In this document: positions 25,077 to 34,544 of the stretch, piece after piece
Numbering within the stretch: the first letter of the stretch is position 1
Layout: the number at the start of each line of letters is the position of its first letter
From: Candidatus Dormiibacter inghamiae
GTDB lineage: Bacteria > Chloroflexota > Dormibacteria > Dormibacterales > Dormibacteraceae
DNA length: 64,000 nucleotides
Direction: 5' to 3'
Assembly (NCBI GenBank): GCA_016464825.1
Contig: JAEKNQ010000019.1
Coordinates: forward strand, 62,001 to 126,000
Made by a program: the position numbers and the translations under genes
The notes under the pieces: model-generated
What the model saw: only the letters and a program-made list of their open reading frames with translations
Database searches by the model: none
Told to the model about the DNA's origin: nothing

Positions 25077-25991
25077 TTGGCGCAGCAGCTCCTCAACGCT
25101 ATCTTCATAGGCTCCATCTACGCGCTCTTCGCCGTCGGCTACACGCTGGTCTTCGGCATCCTTGACGTGCTGAACCTGGCCCACAGCGCTGTGTTCATGC
25201 TGGGCGCTGTCATCACCTATTCACTGGTGGTGATCCACGCCCAACCCTTCTTCGTGGCGGCGGCTGGCGGCATCCTGGCTTCGGCGGCTCTGGGCCTGGT
25301 CGTGGAGTACGCTGCCCTCCGACCGCTGCGCCGGCGCCAGGCGCCCCAGATCTCGGCACTGATCTCGACCATCGGTTTGGCGCTGGTCTTCGTCTCCATC
25401 GTGGAGCAGTCCAAACCGGGTTCTCCCCTTGCCTGGCTCTGGCGAGACGGGGCCAACTCTGTGCGGTTTCCGGCGGACAGGGTGCCCAACGCCACCTATC
25501 ACGTGGCAGGCCTGACCCTGGAGGCAAGCAAGCTGGCCATTCTTGTCGTCTCCATCCTGCTCATGCTCTCGCTCGGCTACGTGATGCGCTACACACAGGT
25601 GGGTCGCGCCCTGCGGGCGGTGGCGGAGAACCCTCGCGCCGCCCGGCTGCTCGGGATCCAGGTCGATCGCATCTTCGCTCTCACGCTGGCGCTGTCCTCG
25701 GCGCTCGGCGGCCTGGCCGGCATTCTGTTCGGCGTCGCACTTTCCGACGTCTCGCCCTACATAGGCCGCGACCAAGTGGAGCTGAAGGGCCTGGCGGTGA
25801 TTGTTCTGGGTGGCATGGGCAGCATCCCCGGCGCAGTGCTGGGCGGCTACGCTCTGGGCTTGATCGAAGCCATCGCGTTCATCCGATTCGGCAGCAACGT
25901 GGAGGCCGGAGTGGCTTTCCTGGCGCTTTTTCTGATGCTCGTGGTCAGGCCGCAGGGTCTCTTCGGAGCTCGTCTCCGTGAACGGTTGTAG
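25077..25991 (+). CDS. livH: Branched-chain amino-acid ABC transporter permease LivH
   Basis: The product is 304 aa from TTG 25077, with TGGAGG 6-11 bases upstream. About eight membrane helices carry family signatures: GSIYALFAVGYTLVFGILDV (about 12-31), NLAHSAVFMLGA, and the cytoplasmic coupling segment AVAENPRAARLLGIQVDRIF (about 180-199). The end reads GGMGSIPGAVLGGYALGLIE. It forms half of the translocation pore with LivM and contacts the ATPases through the coupling helix. The stop is 3 bases before the livM start. Confidence 0.93.
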   Translation: MAQQLLNAIFIGSIYALFAVGYTLVFGILDVLNLAHSAVFMLGAVITYSLVVIHAQPFFVAAAGGILASAALGLVVEYAALRPLRRRQAPQISALISTIGLALVFVSIVEQSKPGSPLAWLWRDGANSVRFPADRVPNATYHVAGLTLEASKLAILVVSILLMLSLGYVMRYTQVGRALRAVAENPRAARLLGIQVDRIFALTLALSSALGGLAGILFGVALSDVSPYIGRDQVELKGLAVIVLGGMGSIPGAVLGGYALGLIEAIAFIRFGSNVEAGVAFLALFLMLVVRPQGLFGARLRERL

Positions 25992-25994
25992 GGC

Positions 25995-26895
25995 TTGGAC
26001 TTCTTCCTCCAGCTCTTCAGCGATCCCGTCGGCTTTTACCAGTCGCATGAGCTGCTCATCGCCCAGATAGGTATCAACTCGCTGCTCGCCATCTCGATCT
26101 TCGTCACTCTGTTCTCAGGTCAGCTGACGCTGGCCAACGTGGGCTTCATGGCTGTCGGCGCCTACACGACAGTGATCCTGAGTCTGCACGCCAGCACGCC
26201 GCTGGTCTTCAACATCGCCCTCGGCGCTCTCCTCGCGGGAGCGCTCGGCGTGGTCGTCGGGCTCCCTGTGCTTCGCCTCCGCGGCGTGTTCCTCGCCATC
26301 GCCACGCTGGGCTTCGGCGAGGCGCTTCGCTTCGGCGTGATCCTGAACCTGCCCATCACCGGCCAGGGCCAGGGCTTGAAGAACCCCGACGCTGACCCGC
26401 TCGGCGGTGTCGTGCCGATCTTGGTGGCGCTTGCCCTCGTCGCCTACCTGGTCTGGCGGCTGGGGAGCAGCAAACTCGGCCAGGCCTGGGCGGCCATCCG
26501 CGAGGACGAGCTGGCCGCCTCCAGCCAGGGCATCAACGTGCCCCTCTATAAGATGTCGGCTTTCGTGGTCGGCGCTCTCATCGCGGGCCTGGCCGGCGGC
26601 CTCGAGTCGCACATCAACTTCTTCGTCGATCCGACGGAGTACGGCACTACCCGGGCCATCCAGGTGCTCACCTTCGCTGTCGTCGGGGGCATCAGCAACG
26701 TGCTGGGGCCGATCCTGGGCGCCACCATCCTGACCTCGCTGCCCGAGGTGGTGCGCCAAGCCCAGGACTATCGAGACGTGATCAACGGCGTGATCCTGAT
26801 CCTGATCATCGTCTTCCGTCCTCAGGGTGTGCTCGGCGGCGGAGGCCTGGCTCTGATCCGCCCGCGCTGGTGGCCCCGGCAATGGACGCTGACGC

Positions 26896-26921
<26 letters not shown>
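25995..26921 (+). CDS. livM: Branched-chain amino-acid ABC transporter permease LivM
   Basis: The product is 308 aa from TTG 25995. LivM features include NVGFMAVGAYTTVILSLHAS, LPVLRLRGVFLAIATLGFGE (about 92-111), and the coupling segment AIREDELAASSQGINVPLYK (about 166-185), followed by LTFAVVGGISNVLGPILGAT. It pairs with LivH to form the channel. Its 3' end overlaps the start of the ATPase gene by 26 bases, so subunits are made in step. Confidence 0.93.
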
Positions 26922-28494
<1,573 letters not shown>

Positions 28495-28525
28495 GCGAAG
28501 CGCCCGCTGCGCCAGGCCGGAGCGG

Positions 28526-28852
28526 TTACGGCCCCTTGCCGTCCCGCGCCGCGGCCAAGCGGTTGCGCCAGAACGCCAGGCGCTTCTCGAAGCGATCACA
28601 CTCCGCTCGGAGCACTCGCCGGTCAGTGTCGACGACCTCACGGCGGGCAGGCTTGTCGCGCATACCGTCGAGCGCCTCCTCGGCGATCGTGAGCATCTTG
28701 CGCTTGAAGTCGAGCAGTTCGTCGTAGACCTCGAGCCAGTGCCGGGCGTCGTCGGGGTCGTGACTGCTCGGGTCCTCGTCCGGCAGCAGCCGGTTGGGAT
28801 CAGCGGCTTCTTCGCCGGCGCGCTCGTCGCGCGTAACTGTCTGCTCATTCAT
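28526..28852 (-). CDS. Small EDPSS-family protein (intact)
   Basis: The product is 108 aa, cytosolic, charged and predicted helical. It is the intact member of the small family found three times in this window. Conserved blocks are LLPDEDPSS (22-30), DDARHWLEVYDELLDFKRKM (about 34-53), and RFEKRLAFWRNRLAA (about 87-101). No known domain is recognised. The pattern (a short acidic loop, then two long amphipathic helices) suggests a helical hairpin that binds a partner. It stands alone, convergent with the livGF gene. A TAGGCT -10-like box lies 15 bases before ATG 28852. Confidence 0.75.
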   Translation of the reverse strand: MNEQTVTRDERAGEEAADPNRLLPDEDPSSHDPDDARHWLEVYDELLDFKRKMLTIAEEALDGMRDKPARREVVDTDRRVLRAECDRFEKRLAFWRNRLAAARDGKGP

Positions 28853-28902
28853 GGTCGATTTGCCGCTAGCCTACCACCCGATTCCAGCCTCACACTCGAA
28901 GG

Positions 28903-28931
28903 TTGACAGGCAGGTGCGTGGCTCCTGTTAT
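28903..28931 (+). promoter_or_regulatory. Promoter of nicotinate phosphoribosyltransferase gene
   Basis: A perfect -35 TTGACA (28903-28908), a 17-base spacer and a -10 TGTTAT (28926-28931) are seen. The start ATG at 28950 follows only 18 bases after the -10 with no Shine-Dalgarno, so the message has a very short or no leader. Confidence 0.5.
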
Positions 28932-28949
28932 GGTCTAATACACCTAAAC

Positions 28950-30278
28950 ATGCGACGGGGGAATCTCGTTCTGGCGTCGGATTCGCCGGCGCTTCACACC
29001 GACCAGTATGAGGTGGGCAACCTGCAGGGAGCGCTTCGCTCAGGGGTTGCCTCCCGCCTGGCAGTCTTCGAGCTCTTCGCTCGTCGGCTGCCTGAAGGCC
29101 GCCGCTACGGAGTCTTCGCCGGCTTGGGCAGGTTGCTGGATCGGCTGGAGAACTTTCGCTTCACAGCCGATCAGCTGCGCTGGCTGAACGAGACCCAGGT
29201 CGCGGATGCTGACACCCGCGGCCGGTTGGAGGGCCAGCATTTCACTGGAGACGTCTGGGCCTACCAGGAGGGGGACCTCTACTTTCCCAACTCTCCCCTG
29301 CTCACGGTGGTGGCTCCCTTTGCCGAAGCCGTTCTGCTGGAGACGCTCTGCCTCAGCATCTGCAATTGGGATTCGGGCATCGCATCGTCGGCCTCGCGCA
29401 TGGTAACCGCCGCTCGCGGCCTGCCGATCACCGAGATGGGGACCCGGCGCACACATGAGGAGGCGGCGATTGACGCCGCCCGCGCCGCCTACATCGCAGG
29501 CTTCTCAGCGACCTCAAACATGGAGGCCGGTTACCGCTATGGCATCCCGGTCACCGGCACTGCCGCCCACTGCTTCACCATGGCGCATCGGGACGAGCTG
29601 ACCGCGTTCCGCGCCCAGGTCGCCAGCCAGGGTTCCGAAACCACCCTGCTGGTCGACACCTACGACCTGGAACAGGGCATCAGAAACGCCGTCGCGGCCG
29701 CCGGCCCGGACCTGGGCGGGGTCCGGATCGATTCCGGCGACCTGCTTTCGGAGCTGCCCAAGGCCCGGCAGCTACTGGACAGCCTGGGCGCGCGACAGGC
29801 CCACATCGTGCTGACCGGTGGGCTTGATGAGTACGCCATGGACGAGCTGAGCCTGGGCGCCGCCGGCGGGTTCGGCTCCGGCGAGCGCTTGATAGCGCAT
29901 CCCAGCCCGGGCTTCGTCTACAAACTGGTGGCGATAGCTGACTCCAACGACCCTGCGCAGCCGCTGCGCCGGGTGAGCAAGCGCTCAGCGAGCAAGCTGA
30001 GTCTGGGCGGCCGGAAGTGGGCTTACCGCCGGTTCGACTCTGCCCGGTTCATCACCGCTGAGAACCTGGTGGTCAGTGACTCGGCGCCGGAGTCGCCGCC
30101 GGCGGGCCTGCCCCTGCAGGAGCGGGTGGTGGGGGAGGGCCGCATTCTCGTCCGGCGCTCGGTGGAGGAGGCGCGCGCCTTTCACCAGCAGGCGAAGTGC
30201 CAGCTCCGACCCGAGCAGCTGAGCATCCAGGCCGGCCCGCCGGCAATCCTGGCCAGACCCAGCGAGGAGTCGCCATGA
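28950..30278 (+). CDS. pncB: Nicotinate phosphoribosyltransferase
   Basis: The product is 442 aa from ATG 28950. It converts nicotinate and PRPP (with ATP) to nicotinate mononucleotide, the entry step of NAD salvage. Family blocks are LHTDQYEVGNLQGAL (about 14-28), a GTAAHCFTMAHRDEL loop with the catalytic-region His, LLVDTYDLEQGI, and VRIDSGDLLSELPKARQLLD (phosphoribosyl-binding). The last part, GGLDEYAMDEL and VSKRSASKLSLGGRKWAYR, matches the PncB C-domain. The frame is open upstream to 28794, but homology begins here. The gene overlaps the Nudix regulator gene as ATGA, so the two form one unit. Confidence 0.9.
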   Translation: MRRGNLVLASDSPALHTDQYEVGNLQGALRSGVASRLAVFELFARRLPEGRRYGVFAGLGRLLDRLENFRFTADQLRWLNETQVADADTRGRLEGQHFTGDVWAYQEGDLYFPNSPLLTVVAPFAEAVLLETLCLSICNWDSGIASSASRMVTAARGLPITEMGTRRTHEEAAIDAARAAYIAGFSATSNMEAGYRYGIPVTGTAAHCFTMAHRDELTAFRAQVASQGSETTLLVDTYDLEQGIRNAVAAAGPDLGGVRIDSGDLLSELPKARQLLDSLGARQAHIVLTGGLDEYAMDELSLGAAGGFGSGERLIAHPSPGFVYKLVAIADSNDPAQPLRRVSKRSASKLSLGGRKWAYRRFDSARFITAENLVVSDSAPESPPAGLPLQERVVGEGRILVRRSVEEARAFHQQAKCQLRPEQLSIQAGPPAILARPSEESP

Positions 30279-31066
30279 AAGACACGAAACAGCAGAGCGA
30301 GAAGGACTTTCTCGCCCAGTACGATCCGCGAGCGCTGCCGCCAGTGGCGGTGACCGTGGACATAGTGCTGCTCACAGTGAGGCACGGCCGCTTCAGCGTC
30401 TTGCTGCTTCGGCGCGGCGACCACCCGGAGAAGGGGAGATGGGCGCTGCCCGGCGGCTTCGTGGGCCAGCAGGAAGATCTGATCGACGCGGCCATCCGCG
30501 AGCTGCAGGAGGAGACCGGCATCGAAAACCTGCCCGGCGAGATGCACCTGGAGCAGCTGCGCACGTTCGGCGAGCCGGGCCGTGACCCTCGAATGCGGGT
30601 CGTCTCGGTCGCCTACGTGGCCTTCCTCCCCGATCTGCCTCCGCCCCGAGCCGGGTCGGACGCCGCGCTGAGCCGCTTCTGGCCGGTTGGCGAGCTGAGC
30701 GGGCCCGATGCGCCGGACCTCGCCTTCGACCACGCCAGCATCATCGCCGAGGGCATCGACAGGGCTCGGGCGAAGATCGAGTACACGCCGCTGGCGGCGG
30801 CTTTTTTGGAGGAGCCGTTCACCCTCTCCGATCTGCGCGCGATCTACGAGGAGGTTTGGGCGATGCCGCAAGATCCCTCGAACTTCCGGCGCAAGGTGTT
30901 GCGGCTGGAGGGCTTCGTCACCCCTGTCGGGGGCATCGCCCCGCCCAAGGGACCGCAGGGGGGCCGCCCGGCCGAGCTCTACCGCAAGGGTCCTGCCAAG
31001 ATCCTATGGCCGCCGCTGCGCCGCCACGACCCGAGCGAGAACGGCAGCCTGGGAGAGGACGAATAG
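30275..31066 (+). CDS. NrtR-like Nudix regulator/hydrolase
   Basis: The product is 263 aa; ATG 30275 overlaps the pncB stop. The N-terminal Nudix fold (about 20-150) has an intact Nudix box, GFVGQQEDLIDAAIRELQ continuing EETGI. The C-terminal winged helix (about 170-240) reads FTLSDLRAIYEEVW, NFRRKVLRLEGFV and GGRPAELYR, the arrangement of NrtR, the ADP-ribose-sensing repressor of NAD salvage genes. Coupling to pncB supports this. Classical NrtR proteins often have degraded Nudix boxes; here catalytic residues are kept, so hydrolysis of ADP-ribose or NAD-like compounds is also possible. Its operator was not found. Confidence 0.82.
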   Translation: MKDTKQQSEKDFLAQYDPRALPPVAVTVDIVLLTVRHGRFSVLLLRRGDHPEKGRWALPGGFVGQQEDLIDAAIRELQEETGIENLPGEMHLEQLRTFGEPGRDPRMRVVSVAYVAFLPDLPPPRAGSDAALSRFWPVGELSGPDAPDLAFDHASIIAEGIDRARAKIEYTPLAAAFLEEPFTLSDLRAIYEEVWAMPQDPSNFRRKVLRLEGFVTPVGGIAPPKGPQGGRPAELYRKGPAKILWPPLRRHDPSENGSLGEDE

Positions 31067-31182
31067 CCGGGCCGGCCTCCCCTCATCGCGGGCAGGCGTT
31101 GGCAGCTTCTCGGGCGAGGGGTGGCGCCCGGGAAAGCGCTGCTCAACTGCCGCTTGAGCGTTTCCGACGTCCTCGCGCCCTC

Positions 31183-31578
31183 GTGACGGCCTTGCTGGCT
31201 TGCGCGCTGGCATTCGCCCTGCTTGGCTGTGGCGAGAACCACGCGGCCCCTGACGACAGCGGGTTTCAGCAGGCTGTCAGGCAGGGACATTCCGGCAGTG
31301 AGGTGACTGTCGACGGAACGCTGCTCCAGGATCCCTTCCAGTCAGGCACTCACGAGCACCTGCTGGTGAGCGCCCCGGGCGGCACACGCCTCGAAGTGGA
31401 CCACAACACAGGCTTGGCGACCTGGGTTCCGGCGCACAGCGGCGATTCGGTGGTGATCCACGGCCAGCTCTACATAGACAGCCCGAGCCAGATCGGCGTG
31501 CATTGCACTCACGCCAAGACCTCAAGCGGCTGCCCCACGCCGGGCTGGATCGAGTACGGCGGCCAGTACTACGAATAG
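31183..31578 (+). CDS. DUF3465 lipoprotein
   Basis: The product is 131 aa taking GTG 31183 as start. The hydrophobic signal ALLACALAFALLGC has a lipobox cysteine near residue 17, but the N-region lacks positive charge, so the true start may be a few codons upstream at a rarer codon. The mature part matches DUF3465: FQSGTHEHLLVSAPGGTRL, VDHNTGLATWVPAHSGDSVV, and GWIEYGGQYYE at the end, an OB-like beta-barrel domain of unknown role. It is cell-surface anchored and monocistronic. Confidence 0.75.
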   Translation: MTALLACALAFALLGCGENHAAPDDSGFQQAVRQGHSGSEVTVDGTLLQDPFQSGTHEHLLVSAPGGTRLEVDHNTGLATWVPAHSGDSVVIHGQLYIDSPSQIGVHCTHAKTSSGCPTPGWIEYGGQYYE

Positions 31579-31686
31579 CGGCGGCCGACGGGCTCGGAGG
31601 CCCGAGCTGCTTCGCCGCTCAGACACTGCCCTGCATCGCTCCGCCGCTTCGGCCGGGGGCTCAGAATGTTGCTCGGAGTACCAAGC

Positions 31687-32976
31687 ATGATCACCTCTCC
31701 TCAGCGCTCACCCAGGCTGACAGGCGTCCTGCCCGGGCCGAAGGCCGCGGCGCTCATCGAGCGCGACGCCCACGCGCTGTCACCGAGCTTCACCCGGCCC
31801 TATCCCTTCGTGATGGGGCGCGGCCAGGGCTGTTGGGCGACCGACGTGGACGGCAACGAGTTCCTCGACTACACGGCGGGCATAGCCGTCAACGCCACAG
31901 GCCACAGCCACCCCCGCGTGGTTCAGGCGGTGACCGAGCAGGCTGCTCGCTTTCTGCACATGTCGGGCACCGACTTCTACTACGAGCGCGAGATCGAGCT
32001 GGCGGAGAGACTCAGCGAGAAGTGCCTGCCGGGCAAGTCGGCTCGCGTCTTCTTCACCAACTCAGGTGCGGAGGCCATCGAGGGCGCGATGAAGCTGGCT
32101 CGCTACGTGACGCAGCGGCCCAACTACATAGCCTTCCTGGGCGCGTTCCACGGGCGCACCCTGGGCGCTCTCTCGTTGACGGCCAGCAAGGCGACACAGC
32201 GACGCCGCTTTGCGCCGCTCATCCCGGCAGTCTTCCACGCTCCTTTCCCCAGCCCGGCCACTGGCGTTAGCGCAGCAGAATCGATCCGTCGCCTGGAGGA
32301 CCTCCTCTCGACTGTGGTGCCGGCAGAGAGCGTGGCAGCAGTCTTCGTCGAGCCGATCCAGGGCGAGGGCGGCTACCTGGTGCCACCTGACGACTTCCTC
32401 TCCCGGCTGCGCGAGCTGACCAGCCGTCACGGCATCCTGCTGGTCGCTGACGAGGTGCAGTCGGGTATCGGACGCACAGGTCGTTTTCTGGCTTTCGAGC
32501 ACTGGGGTGTGCAGCCGGACATCGTCTGCCTCGCCAAGGGGCTGGCCTCCGGCATGCCACTGGGCGCGTTCGTCGCCTCAGCGGAACATATGAACTGGGC
32601 GCCAGGCTCCCACGGCAGCACCTTCGGCGGCAATCCGGTCGCCTGTGCCGCCGCTCTGGCCACACTGCAGCTGCTCGACGAAGGGCTGATCGAGAACGCC
32701 ACCCGCGTCGGCGACAGGCTGCTGAGCGGCCTGCGCGAGCTGCAGGCCCAGCATCCCCAGCAGGTGACAGACGCCCGAGGCATCGGACTCATGCTGGCGC
32801 TGGAGATGGCCGCCCCGGCGCTCGCCAACGAGGTCATCCAGCGCGCCTTCCAGCGCGGCCTGCTCCTGCTCACCTGTGGCAGCAGCTCGATCCGGCTCTG
32901 CCCGCCGCTGGTGTTGGACGACTCCGAGGTCAGCGCAGGGCTGGAGATCCTGCGGGCCGTGCTCCGGGAGCTGTGA
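31687..32976 (+). CDS. Class III aminotransferase (GABA/acetylornithine type)
   Basis: The product is 429 aa from ATG 31687 (CGGAG 8 bases upstream; ATG 31666 is also possible). It is a PLP-dependent fold-type I enzyme. Blocks are GQGCWATDVDGNEFLDYTAG (about 45-64), FTNSGAEAIEGAMKLAR (PLP phosphate), FHGRTLGALSLTASK, VEPIQGEGGY, DEVQSGIGRTG (Asp to the PLP pyridine) and LAKGLASGMPLGA (Schiff-base Lys). It most likely transfers the amino group of an omega-amino acid such as 4-aminobutyrate to 2-oxoglutarate. The substrate choice between GABA, acetylornithine and similar amines is not settled by sequence. The RidA protein lies nearby but on the other strand. Confidence 0.9.
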   Translation: MITSPQRSPRLTGVLPGPKAAALIERDAHALSPSFTRPYPFVMGRGQGCWATDVDGNEFLDYTAGIAVNATGHSHPRVVQAVTEQAARFLHMSGTDFYYEREIELAERLSEKCLPGKSARVFFTNSGAEAIEGAMKLARYVTQRPNYIAFLGAFHGRTLGALSLTASKATQRRRFAPLIPAVFHAPFPSPATGVSAAESIRRLEDLLSTVVPAESVAAVFVEPIQGEGGYLVPPDDFLSRLRELTSRHGILLVADEVQSGIGRTGRFLAFEHWGVQPDIVCLAKGLASGMPLGAFVASAEHMNWAPGSHGSTFGGNPVACAAALATLQLLDEGLIENATRVGDRLLSGLRELQAQHPQQVTDARGIGLMLALEMAAPALANEVIQRAFQRGLLLLTCGSSSIRLCPPLVLDDSEVSAGLEILRAVLREL

Positions 32977-33182
32977 CTACCGGGCAGTTAATCGGAGGTG
33001 GCTCTGGAGCTGACTTAAAGGCGGCTGCCGGGTCAGTGAGCCGCCGCCCGAAATCAAGGTCGATCGATCGCTCCAACAACTGATGGTTTTCTGGCGCTTT
33101 GTTCCGGCCAAGTTTCCAATGACTTGTGAGCCCGGATTGTTGGAGCCGCCGATTCACAATGGACGCTTCAGAGAGGATCCAC

Positions 33183-33578
33183 TTAGTCCAGTACCGCGGT
33201 CGCCTCTACCTCAATCATGAATTCAGGCTGGGCCAGCGACTCCACGCCGACCAACGTACTGGCTGGAAGGGTGTCAGCAAAGACAGCCCGGCGCGCCTCC
33301 CCGATGGCCGGCAGGTACTCGGGTGAATAGCCAGCTACGTAAATCGTCAGTTTCGTGACGTCAGCAGGTCTGGCACCCGCCGCCGCCAGCGCCCGACCAA
33401 CATTCAAAAAGGCCTGCTGGGCCTGGTCGGCAAAGTTGGCATCCGGGGCGACCTGACCGCTGCCATCCACTGCGACCTGGCCGGCGATGAAGACCAGCCG
33501 AGTACCAGTCGCCAAGACCACCTGGCTGTAGGCCTGGGGCTGGAAGAGCACCCCAGGATTCAATCGCTGAAGCGCCAT
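33183..33578 (-). CDS. RidA-family protein
   Basis: The product is 131 aa with the YjgF/YER057c/UK114 fold. Conserved parts are AYSQVVLATGTRLVFIAGQV (about 16-35), DQAQQAFLNVGRALAAAGAR, DVTKLTIYVAGYSPEYLPAI and EFMIEVEATAVLD. RidA hydrolyses reactive enamine/imine intermediates from PLP enzymes. In E. coli RidA the catalytic Arg is in a C-terminal 'R..V..L' segment; here ARRAVF at about 96-101 may supply it, though some paralogues lack activity. A half-length decayed relative occurs at 4749-4925. Confidence 0.9.
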   Translation of the reverse strand: MALQRLNPGVLFQPQAYSQVVLATGTRLVFIAGQVAVDGSGQVAPDANFADQAQQAFLNVGRALAAAGARPADVTKLTIYVAGYSPEYLPAIGEARRAVFADTLPASTLVGVESLAQPEFMIEVEATAVLD

Positions 33579-33730
33579 ACCAACCCGATCTTACACACGC
33601 TCATAGTGGACCGCCATGCCGCCAGGGACGCCTGAATCGACGACGCTCGATCAGGCACCATGGCAATAAACGAGGAGTCCAAAGCGACTGAACACCGCCA
33701 TCAAGGTAGCCAGGCACTAGCCTGTCAGAC

Positions 33731-34513
33731 ATGATCGATTACGGCCGGCTTTTCTCTTTGGCCGGCCGCCGGGCACTGGTGATCGGCGCCGGCCGCGGCA
33801 TCGGCAGGGCCTGCGCCGAGGGACTGGCGGCTCAGGGGGCCGAAGTCACCTGCGCCGATCTGGACCTGGCGTCGGCGGCGGCAACCGCTGCGGCAGTGAA
33901 CGAATCGGGCGGCCGGGCCCTGCCGCTGGCGCTGGACATCCTCCAACCTCAGGCCGCCGGCCAAGTGATGGCTGAGAGCGGCGTGCCTGACGTGCTGGTC
34001 GTGACGCCGGCCATCAACGTTCGCAAGCCGATAGTTGAGATCGATGACGATGGCTTCGATCGGGTGGTGGAGCTGAACCTGAAGGCCAATTTCCGCCTGC
34101 TGCGCGACTTCGGTCGCGCCTTCGCGGAGCGTGGGAGCGGCAGCATCATCGTCTTCTCCAGCATCCGTGCCCAGGTGGTCGAGCCGGGCCAGGGCGTCTA
34201 CGCAGCGACCAAAGCGGGACTGGTCCAGCTGGTCAAGGTGCTCGCGGCTGAGCTGGGGCCACGGGGAGTGCGGGTCAATGCTGTCGCGCCGGGGGTGGTG
34301 GAGACGCCGCTGACCGCCCAGATCAAGGATGACCCCGCCTGGTACCGGGCCTATGCGGACAAGAGCGCTCTCGGCCGCTGGGCCCAGCCCTGGGAGATGG
34401 TGGGGGCCGTCGCCTTCCTCGCTTCGGATGCGTCCAGCTTCGTCACCGGCTCTCAGCTTTTCGTCGACGGCGGCTGGACGGCTGTAGACGGGCGGTTCGA
34501 GCCGTCGCTCTAG
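33731..34513 (+). CDS. Short-chain dehydrogenase/reductase
   Basis: The product is 260 aa, a classical SDR. The NAD(P) site is GAGRGIGRACAE (about 17-28), followed by the acidic residue CADLDLA that favours NAD. Catalytic Ser lies in IIVFSSIRAQ and YxxxK in GVYAATKAGLVQLVKVLAA. The end reads FVTGSQLFVDGGWTAVDG. It probably oxidises or reduces a polyol, sugar or keto acid. A TAGCCT -10-like box (33718-33723) lies 7 bases before ATG 33731, consistent with a leaderless transcript. Confidence 0.9.
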   Translation: MIDYGRLFSLAGRRALVIGAGRGIGRACAEGLAAQGAEVTCADLDLASAAATAAAVNESGGRALPLALDILQPQAAGQVMAESGVPDVLVVTPAINVRKPIVEIDDDGFDRVVELNLKANFRLLRDFGRAFAERGSGSIIVFSSIRAQVVEPGQGVYAATKAGLVQLVKVLAAELGPRGVRVNAVAPGVVETPLTAQIKDDPAWYRAYADKSALGRWAQPWEMVGAVAFLASDASSFVTGSQLFVDGGWTAVDGRFEPSL

Positions 34514-34544
34514 CCGGCGGCCTGGCAGCCGCCAAAAAAGCTGC

